A DNA stretch of 64,000 bases from Bacillota bacterium (GCA_902363515.1 CABJAN010000008.1:1-64000), one strand, 5' to 3'; positions 1 through 8,472 are shown, counted from the first letter of the stretch. Notes: generated by a model from the letters alone, not told the origin. Program-made: numbers and translations.

Positions 1-672
1 TAATTTATAGTTGAAATTTTCATCGCAAGTTAATTTTAACATAAAAGAGGACCTTTCGTTCATTTTGAACGAAAAGTCCTCTTTTTCCGTAGAGGCTGTT
101 ATTTCACAGCCCCCAATTTTGTCTTGCCCTGCATTAGAATAATTCAGTGCCATTTGATTAATGATTTTAATCTCATCCACTGTATAAAGATTTTCGTTAA
201 TTTCCTCTATATCAAAATTGGGCACTGTAAGGCGAATTGCCTGTAACAAGAGTTCTTTCTTTTCTTCAAATGTATATAGACGAACCTTATCTCCTTCTAA
301 CTGTCCAAGAATAATTTTAGACCTCAAAATAAACTGCCTTAAAAGGTGGTCATCCTCTGCCACTAATTTTTCCAACTTTTTCAAATTCTGTAATCCTTCT
401 ATTGAATTATGGAAAACATTACAGGAAATAATCTTCTCCTTCAAATTGGATATTTCCATCTCATCTTTGCTCATTAATGCATAATACCGCTCTCCCGGTA
501 ATCCTAATCTCTGCAACAAGGCATCCAGTTTATTTTTCGCCGGAACTTGTCTGCCGCTTTCGATTCTGGAAATAGTGGATGGTTCACAGATACCTTCACA
601 TAACTGCTCCTGTGTCAATCCAAGCTCTTTCCTTTTCCGTTTAATAATTTCTCCTATAAAAAATTCTTTCAC
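1..672 (-). CDS. HTH (XRE/Rgg-like) transcriptional regulator, 3' end beyond window
   Basis: The frame is open from a GTG at 672 to the window edge (224 residues, no stop), so the gene is partial here. A GGAAGGG ribosome site lies about 9 nt upstream of the GTG, and the nearby ATG at 679 is out of frame. Residues about 8-62 form a Cro/C1-type helix-turn-helix (LGLTQEQLCEGICEPSTISR, then IESGRQVPAKNKLDALLQRLG). The remainder is helical and resembles the TPR-like sensing part of Rgg/PlcR-type regulators. After the helix ending ALNYSNAGQ the sequence no longer looks TPR-like and instead translates two DNA hairpins (43-113). The C-terminus may therefore be rearranged or replaced. The target genes are not visible. 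Confidence 0.75.
   Translation of the reverse strand, partial: MKEFFIGEIIKRKRKELGLTQEQLCEGICEPSTISRIESGRQVPAKNKLDALLQRLGLPGERYYALMSKDEMEISNLKEKIISCNVFHNSIEGLQNLKKLEKLVAEDDHLLRQFILRSKIILGQLEGDKVRLYTFEEKKELLLQAIRLTVPNFDIEEINENLYTVDEIKIINQMALNYSNAGQDKIGGCEITASTEKEDFSFKMNERSSFMLKLTCDENFNYKL
43..113. repeat. Two terminator-like hairpins inside the HTH reading frame
   Basis: The first hairpin has arms at 43-61 and 67-85, about 19 bp with one mismatch that is a G-U pair in minus-strand RNA. The loop is 5 nt and T-runs lie on both sides, so it looks like a bidirectional intrinsic terminator. The second has 8-bp arms at 92-99 and 106-113 with a 6-nt loop. Both lie in an open frame of the HTH gene. 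Confidence 0.7.
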
Positions 673-753
673 GTTCCATTCCCTTCCTTTTCTTTATAAC
701 ATAAAAAACACCGTCCCCGCAGCAATCAATTCTGCAAAAACAGTGCTTTTCAA

Positions 754-826
754 TGCGCCTTCAGGGACTCGAACCCTGGACAAATAGATTAAGAGTCTAC
801 TGCTCTACCAACTGAGCTAAAGGCGC
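754..826 (-). tRNA. tRNA-Lys (anticodon CTT)
   Basis: A 73-nt cloverleaf on the minus strand. The 7-bp acceptor stem is GCGCCTT/AAGGCGC and the D-arm is GCTC-AGTTGGTA-GAGC. The anticodon loop CTCTTAA sits on the stem GTAGA/TCTAT, giving anticodon CTT (reads AAG). The T-arm contains GGTTCGAGTCC. The discriminator base is A and the 3' CCA is not encoded. A consensus promoter lies 35 bp upstream. Confidence 0.97.
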
Positions 827-860
827 TTATATGAAGTTGTATTTCCTTAGTGCAAAAAAT

Positions 861-889
861 ATTATAACCGATAGTTTTACAAAATGCAA
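861..889 (-). promoter_or_regulatory. Sigma-A promoter of tRNA-Lys
   Basis: On the minus strand, a -35 TTGCAT (884-889) and a -10 TATAAT (861-866) are separated by 17 bp. The promoter points at the tRNA, whose 5' end is at 826. The strong match fits a stable-RNA gene. Confidence 0.8.
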
Positions 890-940
890 GGTTTTTTTCT
901 TTTTTCTTTTGTATTTATTTAGAAACATTTTAGAATATGA

Positions 941-1033
941 AAATATTTATACAGTTCCTGTATGACTTACGTTCTCTTTGAGTCTGTAGTCCAAAGTGTA
1001 CTTAACATATTCACCAGAACTGTATAAATATTT
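941..1033. repeat. 17-bp perfect inverted repeat (third copy at 12429)
   Basis: The arm AAATATTTATACAGTTC (941-957) is repeated exactly in inverse orientation at 1017-1033, with a 59-bp spacer. The same 17-mer, extended to 19 identical bases, recurs at 12428-12446. The unit is small and dispersed and has no coding capacity. Confidence 0.7.
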
Positions 1034-1037
1034 TGCT

Positions 1038-1181
1038 TTATTTCTTCTTAATCTTCACCTCTTCCAACGTTTTCTCCACTTGTTCAATGGATTTCAACAC
1101 TTGTGAAGCCTTTGTTTTTGTTTTGCGGTTTTGGTATGCCCACTGCATAATTGAGGTTTCCAGGCTGCTTTTTTTCTTCAT
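1038..1181 (-). CDS. Small hypothetical protein, 47 aa
   Basis: A 47-codon ORF reading MKKKSSLETSIMQWAYQNRK at its start and ending in a charged helical tail (SIEQVEKTLEEVKIKKK). An AGGAGG sequence (1193-1198) lies 11 nt upstream of its ATG. The same site is only 5 nt from an ATG at 1188 that opens an overlapping 34-codon frame, so which frame is used is not certain. I favour the 47-aa frame because its composition is more protein-like (amphipathic, coiled-coil-like). No family is recognised. Confidence 0.45.
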   Translation of the reverse strand: MKKKSSLETSIMQWAYQNRKTKTKASQVLKSIEQVEKTLEEVKIKKK

Positions 1182-1226
1182 TTTCCATTCACTCCTCCTG
1201 TTTACCTTATCTTATGCGGAGGATTT

Positions 1227-1880
1227 TTATCTGCCTGCAATGAGTTTATAAATAGGATTTCCCATGGAAGAAAATTTTTCCTCATATTCTGTCATCACAT
1301 TTCCCTCATTCATTGCACTGTCATGGTGCAGATCAAAGGTGTGACCCAGCAGCTTCCATCCGGCTTCCTCCACTTCTTCAAGGGAAAATTCAAACAAGCC
1401 TTTGTTATCTGTCTTAAACTCTACTACTCCGTCAGCAGCCAGAATCTGGTTATAACGCTCCAGAAACTGTCTGGAGGTAAGTCTGCGTTTTGCATGGCGT
1501 TCCTTTGGCCATGGGTCTGAGAAATTCAGATAAATTTTTCCTACTTCGCCTTTTTCAAAAACAAGGGGAAGGGTTCTGGCATCCATACGGAGGAAAACCA
1601 GATTCTCCGGTAAAGTGCCTGCATGTTCCCGCCCTTCCATTTTCTGCAAAGCTCTCAGAAGCACGCTGTCATACATTTCAATTCCCACATAATTGATTTC
1701 AGGATGTTTTTCTGCCATATCCATTATGAAGCGGCCTTTTCCCATTCCCACCTCAATATGCACTGGATTCTGATTTCCAAACACCTGACTCCATGCGCCC
1801 TTTTGCTTTTCCGGCTCCTGCACCACATATTTGCTGGAAGCAATGGCATCCTTTGCTCCTGGTATATTTCTTAATCTCAT
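1227..1880 (-). CDS. trmB: tRNA (guanine-N7-)-methyltransferase TrmB
   Basis: Uses S-adenosylmethionine to methylate G46 in the variable loop of tRNAs. The SAM-binding motif VGMGKGRF is near residue 48, and the conserved family block NFSDPWPKERHAKRR is followed by LTSRQFLERY. The reading frame is open back to an ATG at 1925, but that ATG lies inside the gene's own -35/-10 spacer. The start at 1880 gives the usual N-terminus MRLRNIPGA, has an AGGAAA ribosome site 6 nt upstream and yields 217 aa, typical of the family. The gene stands alone behind its own promoter, after the phoR terminator. Confidence 0.95.
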   Translation of the reverse strand: MRLRNIPGAKDAIASSKYVVQEPEKQKGAWSQVFGNQNPVHIEVGMGKGRFIMDMAEKHPEINYVGIEMYDSVLLRALQKMEGREHAGTLPENLVFLRMDARTLPLVFEKGEVGKIYLNFSDPWPKERHAKRRLTSRQFLERYNQILAADGVVEFKTDNKGLFEFSLEEVEEAGWKLLGHTFDLHHDSAMNEGNVMTEYEEKFSSMGNPIYKLIAGR

Positions 1881-1913
1881 GAGATTTCCTGCCTTTCCAA
1901 TGTCTTCCCTAGA

Positions 1914-1942
1914 AGTATAACCCATGGAGGTTTTTCTGTCAA
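1914..1942 (-). promoter_or_regulatory. Sigma-A promoter of trmB
   Basis: On the minus strand, a -35 TTGACA (1937-1942) and a -10 TATACT (1914-1919) are separated by 17 bp, a near-perfect consensus. It rules out a trmB start at 1925 and supports the start at 1880. Confidence 0.8.
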
Positions 1943-1955
1943 AACCCTATAACGC

Positions 1956-1999
1956 AAAAAGACCACAGCCGGATTCTCTTCATCCTTCTGCAGTCTTTC
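1956..1999 (-). terminator. Intrinsic terminator of the pst-pho operon
   Basis: In minus-strand RNA, AAAGACTGCAG pairs with CTGTGGTCTTT through G-U wobbles, followed by a U-run. It lies just after the phoR stop codon. Confidence 0.65.
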
Positions 2000-2016
2000 T
2001 CTTCTTTCACTCTTTT

Positions 2017-3681
2017 TTATTCTGTTTCTTCCGGCAGGGTCAAAATAAATCTGCTTCCCTCGCCCACAGTACTTTCTAACTTCACTTCCGCCCCCAGGAA
2101 CATGCTTCCATGTTTTACAATGGACAAGCCAAGCCCTGTACCGCCGATTGCTTTGGAATGGCTTTTATCCACCCGATAGAACCGCTCAAAAATACGATTC
2201 TTATCTTCCGGTGCAATGCCAATTCCTGTATCTTCCACCAGAATCTGCGGACGTTTTTCCTCTCCCTGGATCGTTACAGTAAGACTTCCTCCCTGTTTAT
2301 TGTACTTTACTCCATTGTCACAGAGATTAAAGAGGATTTCCTCCAGAATTGTCTTCACAGTAGTAACCTTTCTGTGCTGTCCATAGAGATACAGGTGCAC
2401 CCCTGCTTCCTCTGCCTTTTGTTCCAGACGCTTAAATATTTCTCTGGTTTCTTCATACAAATCCACGGTTTCTTTTGCAAAAACCATTTTTCCTTCGTCT
2501 AACTGGGAAATTTTAATCACGTCATTTACCAGAGTAATGAGCCTTTGGGCTTCTTTAAAAATACGTCCTGCAAATTTCTTGGTGTCCTCCGGCTTCACAT
2601 AACCGTCCTGGATAATCTCAGCGAATCCGGAAATAGAGGTCAAAGGCGTTTTTAATTCATGGGAAACATTGGCTGTAAATTCCCTTCGCATCTGCTCTCC
2701 CCGCATACGCTCGGTCACATCCTGAATTAACAGCACTGCTCCAGTTACCTGCTTCTCATTATAAACTGGATTTGCAGTTACCTGACAGCTGGTTCCTGCC
2801 AGTTCCATGTTGGAAACCACATGCTGGCCTTTTAATACACGTTCCACTGCATTCTGGAAATCTTCACTTCGGTTCAGCGCCAGTACACTTCTTCTCTCTT
2901 TCTCCGGTTTTGCTCCCAAAAGCTGCAAAGCGCTGGTATTATTAGAAAGGATTTCCGTGTGATTATCAATCACCACAAAACCTTCTTCCATGTTTTCTGT
3001 AATAATGGAGAATTCTTCCTGCTGGCGTTTTGCCTCTGCAATCTCATGCTGCAGGGATTTCTGCTGTCGGTTAATCTTGCTTAACAGCGGCGCAATCTCA
3101 TCATAGGTCTGATTATCCTGTGGATGCTCCAAATCCAGAGCATTAATCGGATTCACAATCTTACCGGACAACCGGGAAGCAATGAAATAGGAAAGAATCA
3201 CCATCAGCACCAGCATAATTAAAATCGGCTGAATCATCCCTCCTATGATTCCCGGAACATTGTACTGCTCACTGGAAACTCTGAGAATACTGCCATCTTC
3301 CAGACGCAGAGCATAATATAGCGTCTTTTTGGAAAGAGTATCTGATTTTCTCACTGCGGTTCCATGACCCTTAGTTGCCGCTTCTTTGATTTCTTCCCTC
3401 TGGCTGTGGTTTTCCATAGCATTTTCGTCTGCCACGCTGTCGAAGAGAACATTGCCATCCTGGTCAATATAGGTTACACGCTCTGCCTCATGGGGAAGGG
3501 AATCAAAAGCTTCCATGCCTTCTTTTTCCACAGAAATTGCAAGATAAGCGGCTTCCTTTCTCAGTTCCTTAACCAACTGTTTTCCAAAGTAATTATACAG
3601 GATTCCCATGGTCAGCGCAGAGCTTACCGTAAGTACAATCACGCTGACCAGGAGAATGGATTTTAAGATTCTTTTTGTCAT
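2017..3681 (-). CDS. phoR: PhoR-type sensor histidine kinase
   Basis: Membrane sensor kinase of the phosphate two-component system, 554 aa. A transmembrane segment (about residues 7-29) is followed by an extracytoplasmic sensor of about 115 residues, a second membrane segment (about 145-168), a linker and a PAS domain (about 225-325). The HisKA domain has the phospho-acceptor His341 in VSHELKTPL. The HATPase domain shows the N box (LCDNGVKYN), DTGIGIA and GGTGLGLSIV. The start overlaps the phoB stop by 4 nt, so the two are translationally coupled. Position at the end of the pst operon indicates that it senses phosphate status through the transporter and PhoU. Confidence 0.93.
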   Translation of the reverse strand: MTKRILKSILLVSVIVLTVSSALTMGILYNYFGKQLVKELRKEAAYLAISVEKEGMEAFDSLPHEAERVTYIDQDGNVLFDSVADENAMENHSQREEIKEAATKGHGTAVRKSDTLSKKTLYYALRLEDGSILRVSSEQYNVPGIIGGMIQPILIMLVLMVILSYFIASRLSGKIVNPINALDLEHPQDNQTYDEIAPLLSKINRQQKSLQHEIAEAKRQQEEFSIITENMEEGFVVIDNHTEILSNNTSALQLLGAKPEKERRSVLALNRSEDFQNAVERVLKGQHVVSNMELAGTSCQVTANPVYNEKQVTGAVLLIQDVTERMRGEQMRREFTANVSHELKTPLTSISGFAEIIQDGYVKPEDTKKFAGRIFKEAQRLITLVNDVIKISQLDEGKMVFAKETVDLYEETREIFKRLEQKAEEAGVHLYLYGQHRKVTTVKTILEEILFNLCDNGVKYNKQGGSLTVTIQGEEKRPQILVEDTGIGIAPEDKNRIFERFYRVDKSHSKAIGGTGLGLSIVKHGSMFLGAEVKLESTVGEGSRFILTLPEETE

Positions 3682-4355
3682 GAAGCCCCTCCAATCTTGT
3701 AACCCATGCCACGAACAGTTTCAATGTATTGCCCTGCTTTTCCAAGTTTTTGTCTCAGTGTTCTGATATGCACATCCACGGTCCGGCTCTCCCCGTCAAA
3801 CTGATAACCCCAGATTTTATCCAAAAGCTGCGCTCTGGTAAATACAATCCCCGGATTGGAAATCAAAAGCAGCAGCATTTCAAATTCTTTTAAGGTGAGG
3901 ACGATTTCTTCACCGTCCACCTTTACCTGATGCCGCTGTCTGGAAACAGCCAAACAGCCAAGGGTATAGTCCTGTTCCTCTTCTTCTATATGTCCTGCAC
4001 GCCGCAGCAGTGCTTTTACCCTGGATACCAGCTCCATCATACGGAAGGGCTTGGGAATATAATCATCTGCACCGCTGTCCAGACCTTTTACTGTGTCATA
4101 TTCACTGCCTTTTGCAGTCAGCATGGCAATGGGAAGCTGTCTGGTATCATTTCGCTTCCTGAGTTTTTTCAAAATCTCCAGCCCGTCTTCTTCCGGAAGC
4201 ATAATATCCAGAAGCACTAAATCCGGTACCCGCTTCTCCACTGCTTTCCAAAATGCTGAAGGCACTTCAAATCCCTCTGCTTCCATGCCCTGACTGTTCA
4301 GGGTGTACACTACCAGTTCCCGTATGCTCTCATCATCTTCTACTAAATAAATCAT
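3678..4355 (-). CDS. phoB: PhoB/PhoP-type response regulator
   Basis: DNA-binding response regulator, 225 aa, that activates phosphate-starvation genes when phosphorylated by PhoR. The receiver domain has the acidic pair in VEDDES, the phospho-acceptor Asp50 (LVLLDIMLP) and Lys in IPKPFR. The C-terminal OmpR-type winged helix ends in SRTVDVHIRTLRQKLG and VRGMGYKIG. The frame is open up to 4460, but the start at 4355 (MIYLVEDD) matches the family's N-terminus and has an AGGGG site 8 nt upstream. Longer starts would run into phoU. Confidence 0.93.
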   Translation of the reverse strand: MIYLVEDDESIRELVVYTLNSQGMEAEGFEVPSAFWKAVEKRVPDLVLLDIMLPEEDGLEILKKLRKRNDTRQLPIAMLTAKGSEYDTVKGLDSGADDYIPKPFRMMELVSRVKALLRRAGHIEEEEQDYTLGCLAVSRQRHQVKVDGEEIVLTLKEFEMLLLLISNPGIVFTRAQLLDKIWGYQFDGESRTVDVHIRTLRQKLGKAGQYIETVRGMGYKIGGAS

Positions 4356-4371
4356 CTGCTTACCCCTAACT

Positions 4372-5013
4372 TCACTCATCATGGGTGCCGGTGATGGAAT
4401 ATTCCACCCACTGGGCAATATTCTCCGCATGGTCTCCAATGCGCTCAAAATACTTGGCAACCATAATCAGGTCAATATAATATTCCGCATTCTGTGGGTC
4501 CTGCTGCAATAATTTAGGCAGCTCTGTTTTCACTCTGAGGAATAAATCATCTACTACATTATCATATTTTACCACTGCTGCTGCAGAATCTAAATCTTTT
4601 TTTACAAAAGAATCGATACTTTCTGTTACCATTTTAATCGTAGCTTCTGCCATCTTCCCGATATTCATCTTATGAGCAATTTCCTGAACCTTTACAAACC
4701 TGGACATATCTGCAATATCCTGAGCCTGATCTCCAATACGCTCCATATCAGAAATCATCTTCAAGGCTGAAGAAATCATTCTCAAATCTTTTGCCACTGG
4801 CTGCTGCTGCAAAAGCAGTTTCATACAAAGATTTTCAATATCTCGCTCTTTATGATTAATTTCATCCTCTATGCGTTCTACTGCTTGTGGTTCATTTTCC
4901 TTTTCATTTAGTAGCTGGTCTGCAGCTCTTCGGATAGCACGCTCACATAAGGCTCCCATTTTAATCAACTCCAGATTCAACTCCTCAAGCTGCTGGTCGA
5001 AATGCATTCTCAT
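4372..5013 (-). CDS. phoU: Phosphate transport regulator PhoU
   Basis: A 213-aa all-helical protein made of two PhoU three-helix repeats (about 15-100 and 115-205). Each carries acidic metal-binding stretches such as ISDMERIGDQAQDIAD and AKYFERIGDHAENIAQ. PhoU binds the Pst transporter and the PhoR kinase and shuts the Pho response off when phosphate is plentiful. Its ATG shares one base with the pstB stop (TGATG), a sign of translational coupling. Length and position are canonical. Confidence 0.95.
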   Translation of the reverse strand: MRMHFDQQLEELNLELIKMGALCERAIRRAADQLLNEKENEPQAVERIEDEINHKERDIENLCMKLLLQQQPVAKDLRMISSALKMISDMERIGDQAQDIADMSRFVKVQEIAHKMNIGKMAEATIKMVTESIDSFVKKDLDSAAAVVKYDNVVDDLFLRVKTELPKLLQQDPQNAEYYIDLIMVAKYFERIGDHAENIAQWVEYSITGTHDE

Positions 5014-5768
5014 CAGCCAAACCTCCCTGTAATGTAATCCTCTGTTTTCTTATTTTTCGGCATAGAGAAAATCTGCTCTGTCTCTCCATACTCAATAACC
5101 TCTCCTAAAAGGAAAAAGGCTGTTTTATCTGATATTCTGGCCGCCTGCTGCATATTATGAGTTACCATGACGATAGTATAATCCTTCTTAAGTTCTTCTG
5201 CCAAATCTTCAATCTTAGAAGTAGAAATAGGATCCAAGGCAGAAGTAGGCTCGTCCATAAGAAGTACCTCCGGCTCTACTGCCAATGCTCTTGCAATACA
5301 AAGACGCTGCTGCTGTCCACCGGACATACCAAGAGCGCTTAACTTCAGACGATCCTTTACTTCATCCCAAATAGCTGCATTTCTAAGAGAACGTTCTACA
5401 ATATCATCTAATTTTACCTTAGAACGGATTCCGTGGGTTCTCGGACCATAAGCAATGTTATCATAAATACTCATTGGAAATGGATTTGGTTTCTGAAATA
5501 CCATTCCAACTCTCTTACGAAGAAGGTTAATGTTCATATCTCCGTAGATATCCTCTCCGTCCAAAAGTACCTTTCCTGTAATTTTACATCCTTCTACCAG
5601 GTCATTCATACGATTCAGTGATTTTAGCAATGTGGATTTTCCACATCCGGAAGGTCCGATAAACGCAGTAATTTCATTTGCCGGAATTTCCAAATTAATA
5701 TTTTTCAGTGCCTTAAACGCACCATTATCATAATATAAATCCAAATTTGAAATGGAAAATTTACTCAT
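5013..5768 (-). CDS. pstB: Phosphate ABC transporter ATP-binding protein PstB
   Basis: The 251-aa ATPase that powers high-affinity phosphate import. Walker A is GPSGCGKST (about residues 38-46), the signature is [15 protein letters not shown], Walker B is [12 protein letters not shown], and the H-loop is VTHNMQQA. The asparagine-rich [13 protein letters not shown] region is typical of PstB. It acts on the cytoplasmic face of PstC/PstA and lies 9 nt downstream of pstA. Confidence 0.97.
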   Translation of the reverse strand: MSKFSISNLDLYYDNGAFKALKNINLEIPANEITAFIGPSGCGKSTLLKSLNRMNDLVEGCKITGKVLLDGEDIYGDMNINLLRKRVGMVFQKPNPFPMSIYDNIAYGPRTHGIRSKVKLDDIVERSLRNAAIWDEVKDRLKLSALGMSGGQQQRLCIARALAVEPEVLLMDEPTSALDPISTSKIEDLAEELKKDYTIVMVTHNMQQAARISDKTAFFLLGEVIEYGETEQIFSMPKNKKTEDYITGRFG

Positions 5769-5777
5769 TAATTTACA

Positions 5778-6656
5778 TTATCCTTTCTTAATCTTACGTG
5801 CAATTCTTCCTGATATCCAGTTAATCAGAAGTACAATCAAAAGCAGCACCACAGCAGTTGCATAGGCCTGGTCAATATAAAGTCCTTCTCTGGATAATGT
5901 ATACATGTGAACCGATAAGGTTCTGGTGGAAGACATAACGCTGGCTGGCAATTCTGCTACAGTACCGGCTGTATACATCAGTGCTGCTGTTTCTCCTACA
6001 ATACGTCCCACAGACAATATAATTCCTGAAAGAATCCCCGGCACTGCAGATGGTAAAATAACTACAAAAATTGTTCTTAGTTTACCAGCACCCAATCCAA
6101 AACTAGCTTCCCTGTACATATCTGGCACAGACATTAATGCTTCCTCTGTAGTTCTCATAATGACTGGAAGTACCATAATAGCAAGGGTAAAAGCTCCTGC
6201 CAGCATGGAAAATCCCCAATGCAATGCATTTACAAAAAATAACATTCCAAACAACCCATATACGATGGAAGGAATGCCTGTAAGGGTTTCTGCAGTAACA
6301 CGAACAATGGATACTAATTTATTGCCTTTTTTTGCATATTCTACCAGATAAACAGCTGCAAAAACTCCTAATGGACCTGCAATCAAAAGAGATAATGCTG
6401 TCATGCATACTGTGTTGATAATAGAAGGAAACATAGAGACATTTTCTGAGTTATATTCCAACTGAAATAAATCTAAATTGAGATTTGGAATCCCTTTCAT
6501 AAGGATATATCCAATAATAAATACTAAGGTAAGTACTGTAAGAAGAGCACTTACTCCCACCAAAACCGCAAGAATCAAAGAAAATGGATTATTAGAATAA
6601 GATTTCAAACGCTGTTTTCCTGTCTGCACGTTAATGGGCTGTAATGCCTCATCCAT
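5778..6656 (-). CDS. pstA: Phosphate ABC transporter permease PstA
   Basis: A 292-aa membrane permease with about six transmembrane helices. It forms the phosphate channel with PstC. The BPD-transport coupling loop (EALMSVPDMYREASFGLGAG, then KLRTIFVVILPSA) contacts PstB. The start overlaps the 3' end of pstC by 8 nt. The N-terminal cytoplasmic tail of about 30 residues is normal for the family. Confidence 0.95.
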   Translation of the reverse strand: MDEALQPINVQTGKQRLKSYSNNPFSLILAVLVGVSALLTVLTLVFIIGYILMKGIPNLNLDLFQLEYNSENVSMFPSIINTVCMTALSLLIAGPLGVFAAVYLVEYAKKGNKLVSIVRVTAETLTGIPSIVYGLFGMLFFVNALHWGFSMLAGAFTLAIMVLPVIMRTTEEALMSVPDMYREASFGLGAGKLRTIFVVILPSAVPGILSGIILSVGRIVGETAALMYTAGTVAELPASVMSSTRTLSVHMYTLSREGLYIDQAYATAVVLLLIVLLINWISGRIARKIKKG

Positions 6657-7521
6657 TTGCGCCCCTCCTTTTTAAAATCGAAAATGACAGATTAATAAGC
6701 AAAATAAATACAAACAATACAACTGCTGTTGCAATAAGAGCTTCTCTGTGAAGATCTGTGGCATATCCCATTTCCATAACAATATTGGAAGTCAGGGTAC
6801 GAACACCTTTAAACAGACCTTTCGGCATACGAGGCTGATTTCCCGCAATCATAATCACTGCCATGGTCTCGCCAATAGCACGTCCAATTCCCAGAATCAC
6901 ACCAGCCAGAATACCGGATTTCGCTGCCGGAAGCACCGTAAAAAACACACTTCGTTCATGAGTTGCCCCAAGAGCTAAGGAGCCTTCATAATAGCTATTT
7001 GGCACTGCCCGAATAGCTGATTCTCCCACACTTATAATGGTTGGTAAAATCATAATTCCGAGCATAACGGAAGCCGTAAACATACTAGAGCCATTTCCGC
7101 CAAATCCCAGGGTTCTTCCAAAAAATTCCCGTACAAAGGGCACTAATACCACCATACCGAAAAATCCATAAACAACAGAAGGGATACCTGCTAGCAAATC
7201 AATGGCTGGCTTCATAAAACGATACAGTTTGGAAGGACAAAACCTTGCCATAAAAACTGCAGTAAAAATTCCTACAGGTACACCAATCACAATGGCTCCT
7301 GCTGTAACATAAATGCTTCCTAATATAAAAGGAAGGATTCCATAAATATTGTTTCCTGGCTTCCATCTCTCACCCAGCAAAAACTTAAAGACACCAATTT
7401 CGCCAATGGCAGGAATACCATTGGCAAAAAGGAATACACAAATTAAGACAACTGCCAGAATGGAGACACAGGCACACAACAGAAACAGGTATTTCATCAA
7501 GTTTTCCCTGACATTTTTCAT
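6649..7521 (-). CDS. pstC: Phosphate ABC transporter permease PstC
   Basis: A 290-aa inner-membrane permease with six predicted helices, partner of PstA. The motif GIPSVVYGFFGM and the coupling loop SAIRAVPNSYYEGSLALGA are typical of PstC. An AGGAG ribosome site lies upstream of the ATG, in the 27-nt gap after pstS. There is no long N-terminal extension, as is usual in Clostridia. Confidence 0.95.
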   Translation of the reverse strand: MKNVRENLMKYLFLLCACVSILAVVLICVFLFANGIPAIGEIGVFKFLLGERWKPGNNIYGILPFILGSIYVTAGAIVIGVPVGIFTAVFMARFCPSKLYRFMKPAIDLLAGIPSVVYGFFGMVVLVPFVREFFGRTLGFGGNGSSMFTASVMLGIMILPTIISVGESAIRAVPNSYYEGSLALGATHERSVFFTVLPAAKSGILAGVILGIGRAIGETMAVIMIAGNQPRMPKGLFKGVRTLTSNIVMEMGYATDLHREALIATAVVLFVFILLINLSFSILKRRGANG

Positions 7522-7548
7522 GGCGCTTTGCTCCTATCCTTTCTTAAA

Positions 7549-8472
7549 CTACTGAAGTTCAGACCAGTCTGTAATTTCTCCGGTATAGATGTCTTTCACC
7601 TGGTCAGCAGTAATATCTGACAGTGAATTTTCTTTATTCACAATAACCGCAATTCCATCCAAAGCAATCTGAGTTCCGGTAAGTCCGCCTTCTGTTTCAG
7701 AATCTTTTAATTCTCTGGATGCCATACCAATATCATATGTTCCATTTAATGCAGATTCCATTCCTGTTGTGGAATCACTTTCCTGAAGTTCAATCTGTAC
7801 ATCTGGATTTATTGCACAATAAGCTTCTTTTAATTTTTCCATAACCGGTGTTACAGAAGAAGAACCACCAACCACAATTTTTCCAGATGGTTTTGTTCCT
7901 GCATAGGCTTCTGCATTTTCAGCTATGGCAATAAAACCGCTTTCCTCTACAATCTTCTGTCCTTCTGCACTCATAATATAGTCAATGAAATCCTGTGCCA
8001 CATCACTTACACCTTCTTTTGTAGCAATGTTAAAAGGACGAGAAACTTTATAGCTTTCATTCTTTACATTTTCTGTAGTAGCTTCTGCTCCGTCTACTTT
8101 TAAGGCTTTTACGCTTTCATCTAAAGAACCAAGGGAAATATAGCCGATAGCCAATGGATCCTGTGCCACATTTGTCATCATAACAGAGGTACTATTTGTT
8201 ACAGATGCATCCTCTGTAGTCATATCTACTTTTTCTCCGTCAATCTCTTCCTGAATACCAAAAAGTTCTACAAAAGCATCTCTGGTTCCGGAACCCTCTT
8301 CACGGGAAATTACGGAAATTTCACCTTCTAAACTTTCCCCTGCATTGGCTTCTTCCTCTGTTCCATAGTTTTCTTTATTGCTATCTTCTTTTTTTGTATC
8401 ATTTCCACCACATGCTGCCATACTAAATACCATAGTTCCCATTAAAATTGCTACTAATACTTTCTTCTTCAT
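7549..8472 (-). CDS. pstS: Phosphate-binding lipoprotein PstS, circularly permuted
   Basis: Extracytoplasmic phosphate receptor of the Pst importer. The start at 8472 gives a lipoprotein signal (MKKKVLVAIL..., lipobox SMAAC, Cys21) after an AAAGGAGA ribosome site; the frame open to 8589 is ignored. The 307-aa protein has the usual PstS motifs in swapped order. The half that is normally C-terminal comes first: SREEGSGTRD at 56-65, AIGYISLGSL at 108-117, GQKIVEESGF at 171-180. The half that is normally N-terminal follows: VGGSSSVTP at 201-209, DIGMASRELK at 247-256, ALDGIAVIVN at 270-279. It ends at YTGEITDWSEL, exactly where a normal PstS would continue into the SREEGSGTRD block. Operon position supports the function. 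Confidence 0.93.
   Translation of the reverse strand: MKKKVLVAILMGTMVFSMAACGGNDTKKEDSNKENYGTEEEANAGESLEGEISVISREEGSGTRDAFVELFGIQEEIDGEKVDMTTEDASVTNSTSVMMTNVAQDPLAIGYISLGSLDESVKALKVDGAEATTENVKNESYKVSRPFNIATKEGVSDVAQDFIDYIMSAEGQKIVEESGFIAIAENAEAYAGTKPSGKIVVGGSSSVTPVMEKLKEAYCAINPDVQIELQESDSTTGMESALNGTYDIGMASRELKDSETEGGLTGTQIALDGIAVIVNKENSLSDITADQVKDIYTGEITDWSELQ

Noticed and set aside
218..787. Plus-strand frames of 88 and 70 codons
   Set aside because: They lie antisense to the HTH gene and tRNA-Lys and have no ribosome sites.
1881..1925. Upstream trmB start giving 232 aa
   Set aside because: The ATG at 1925 falls between the -35 and -10 of the trmB promoter, so it cannot be transcribed from it.
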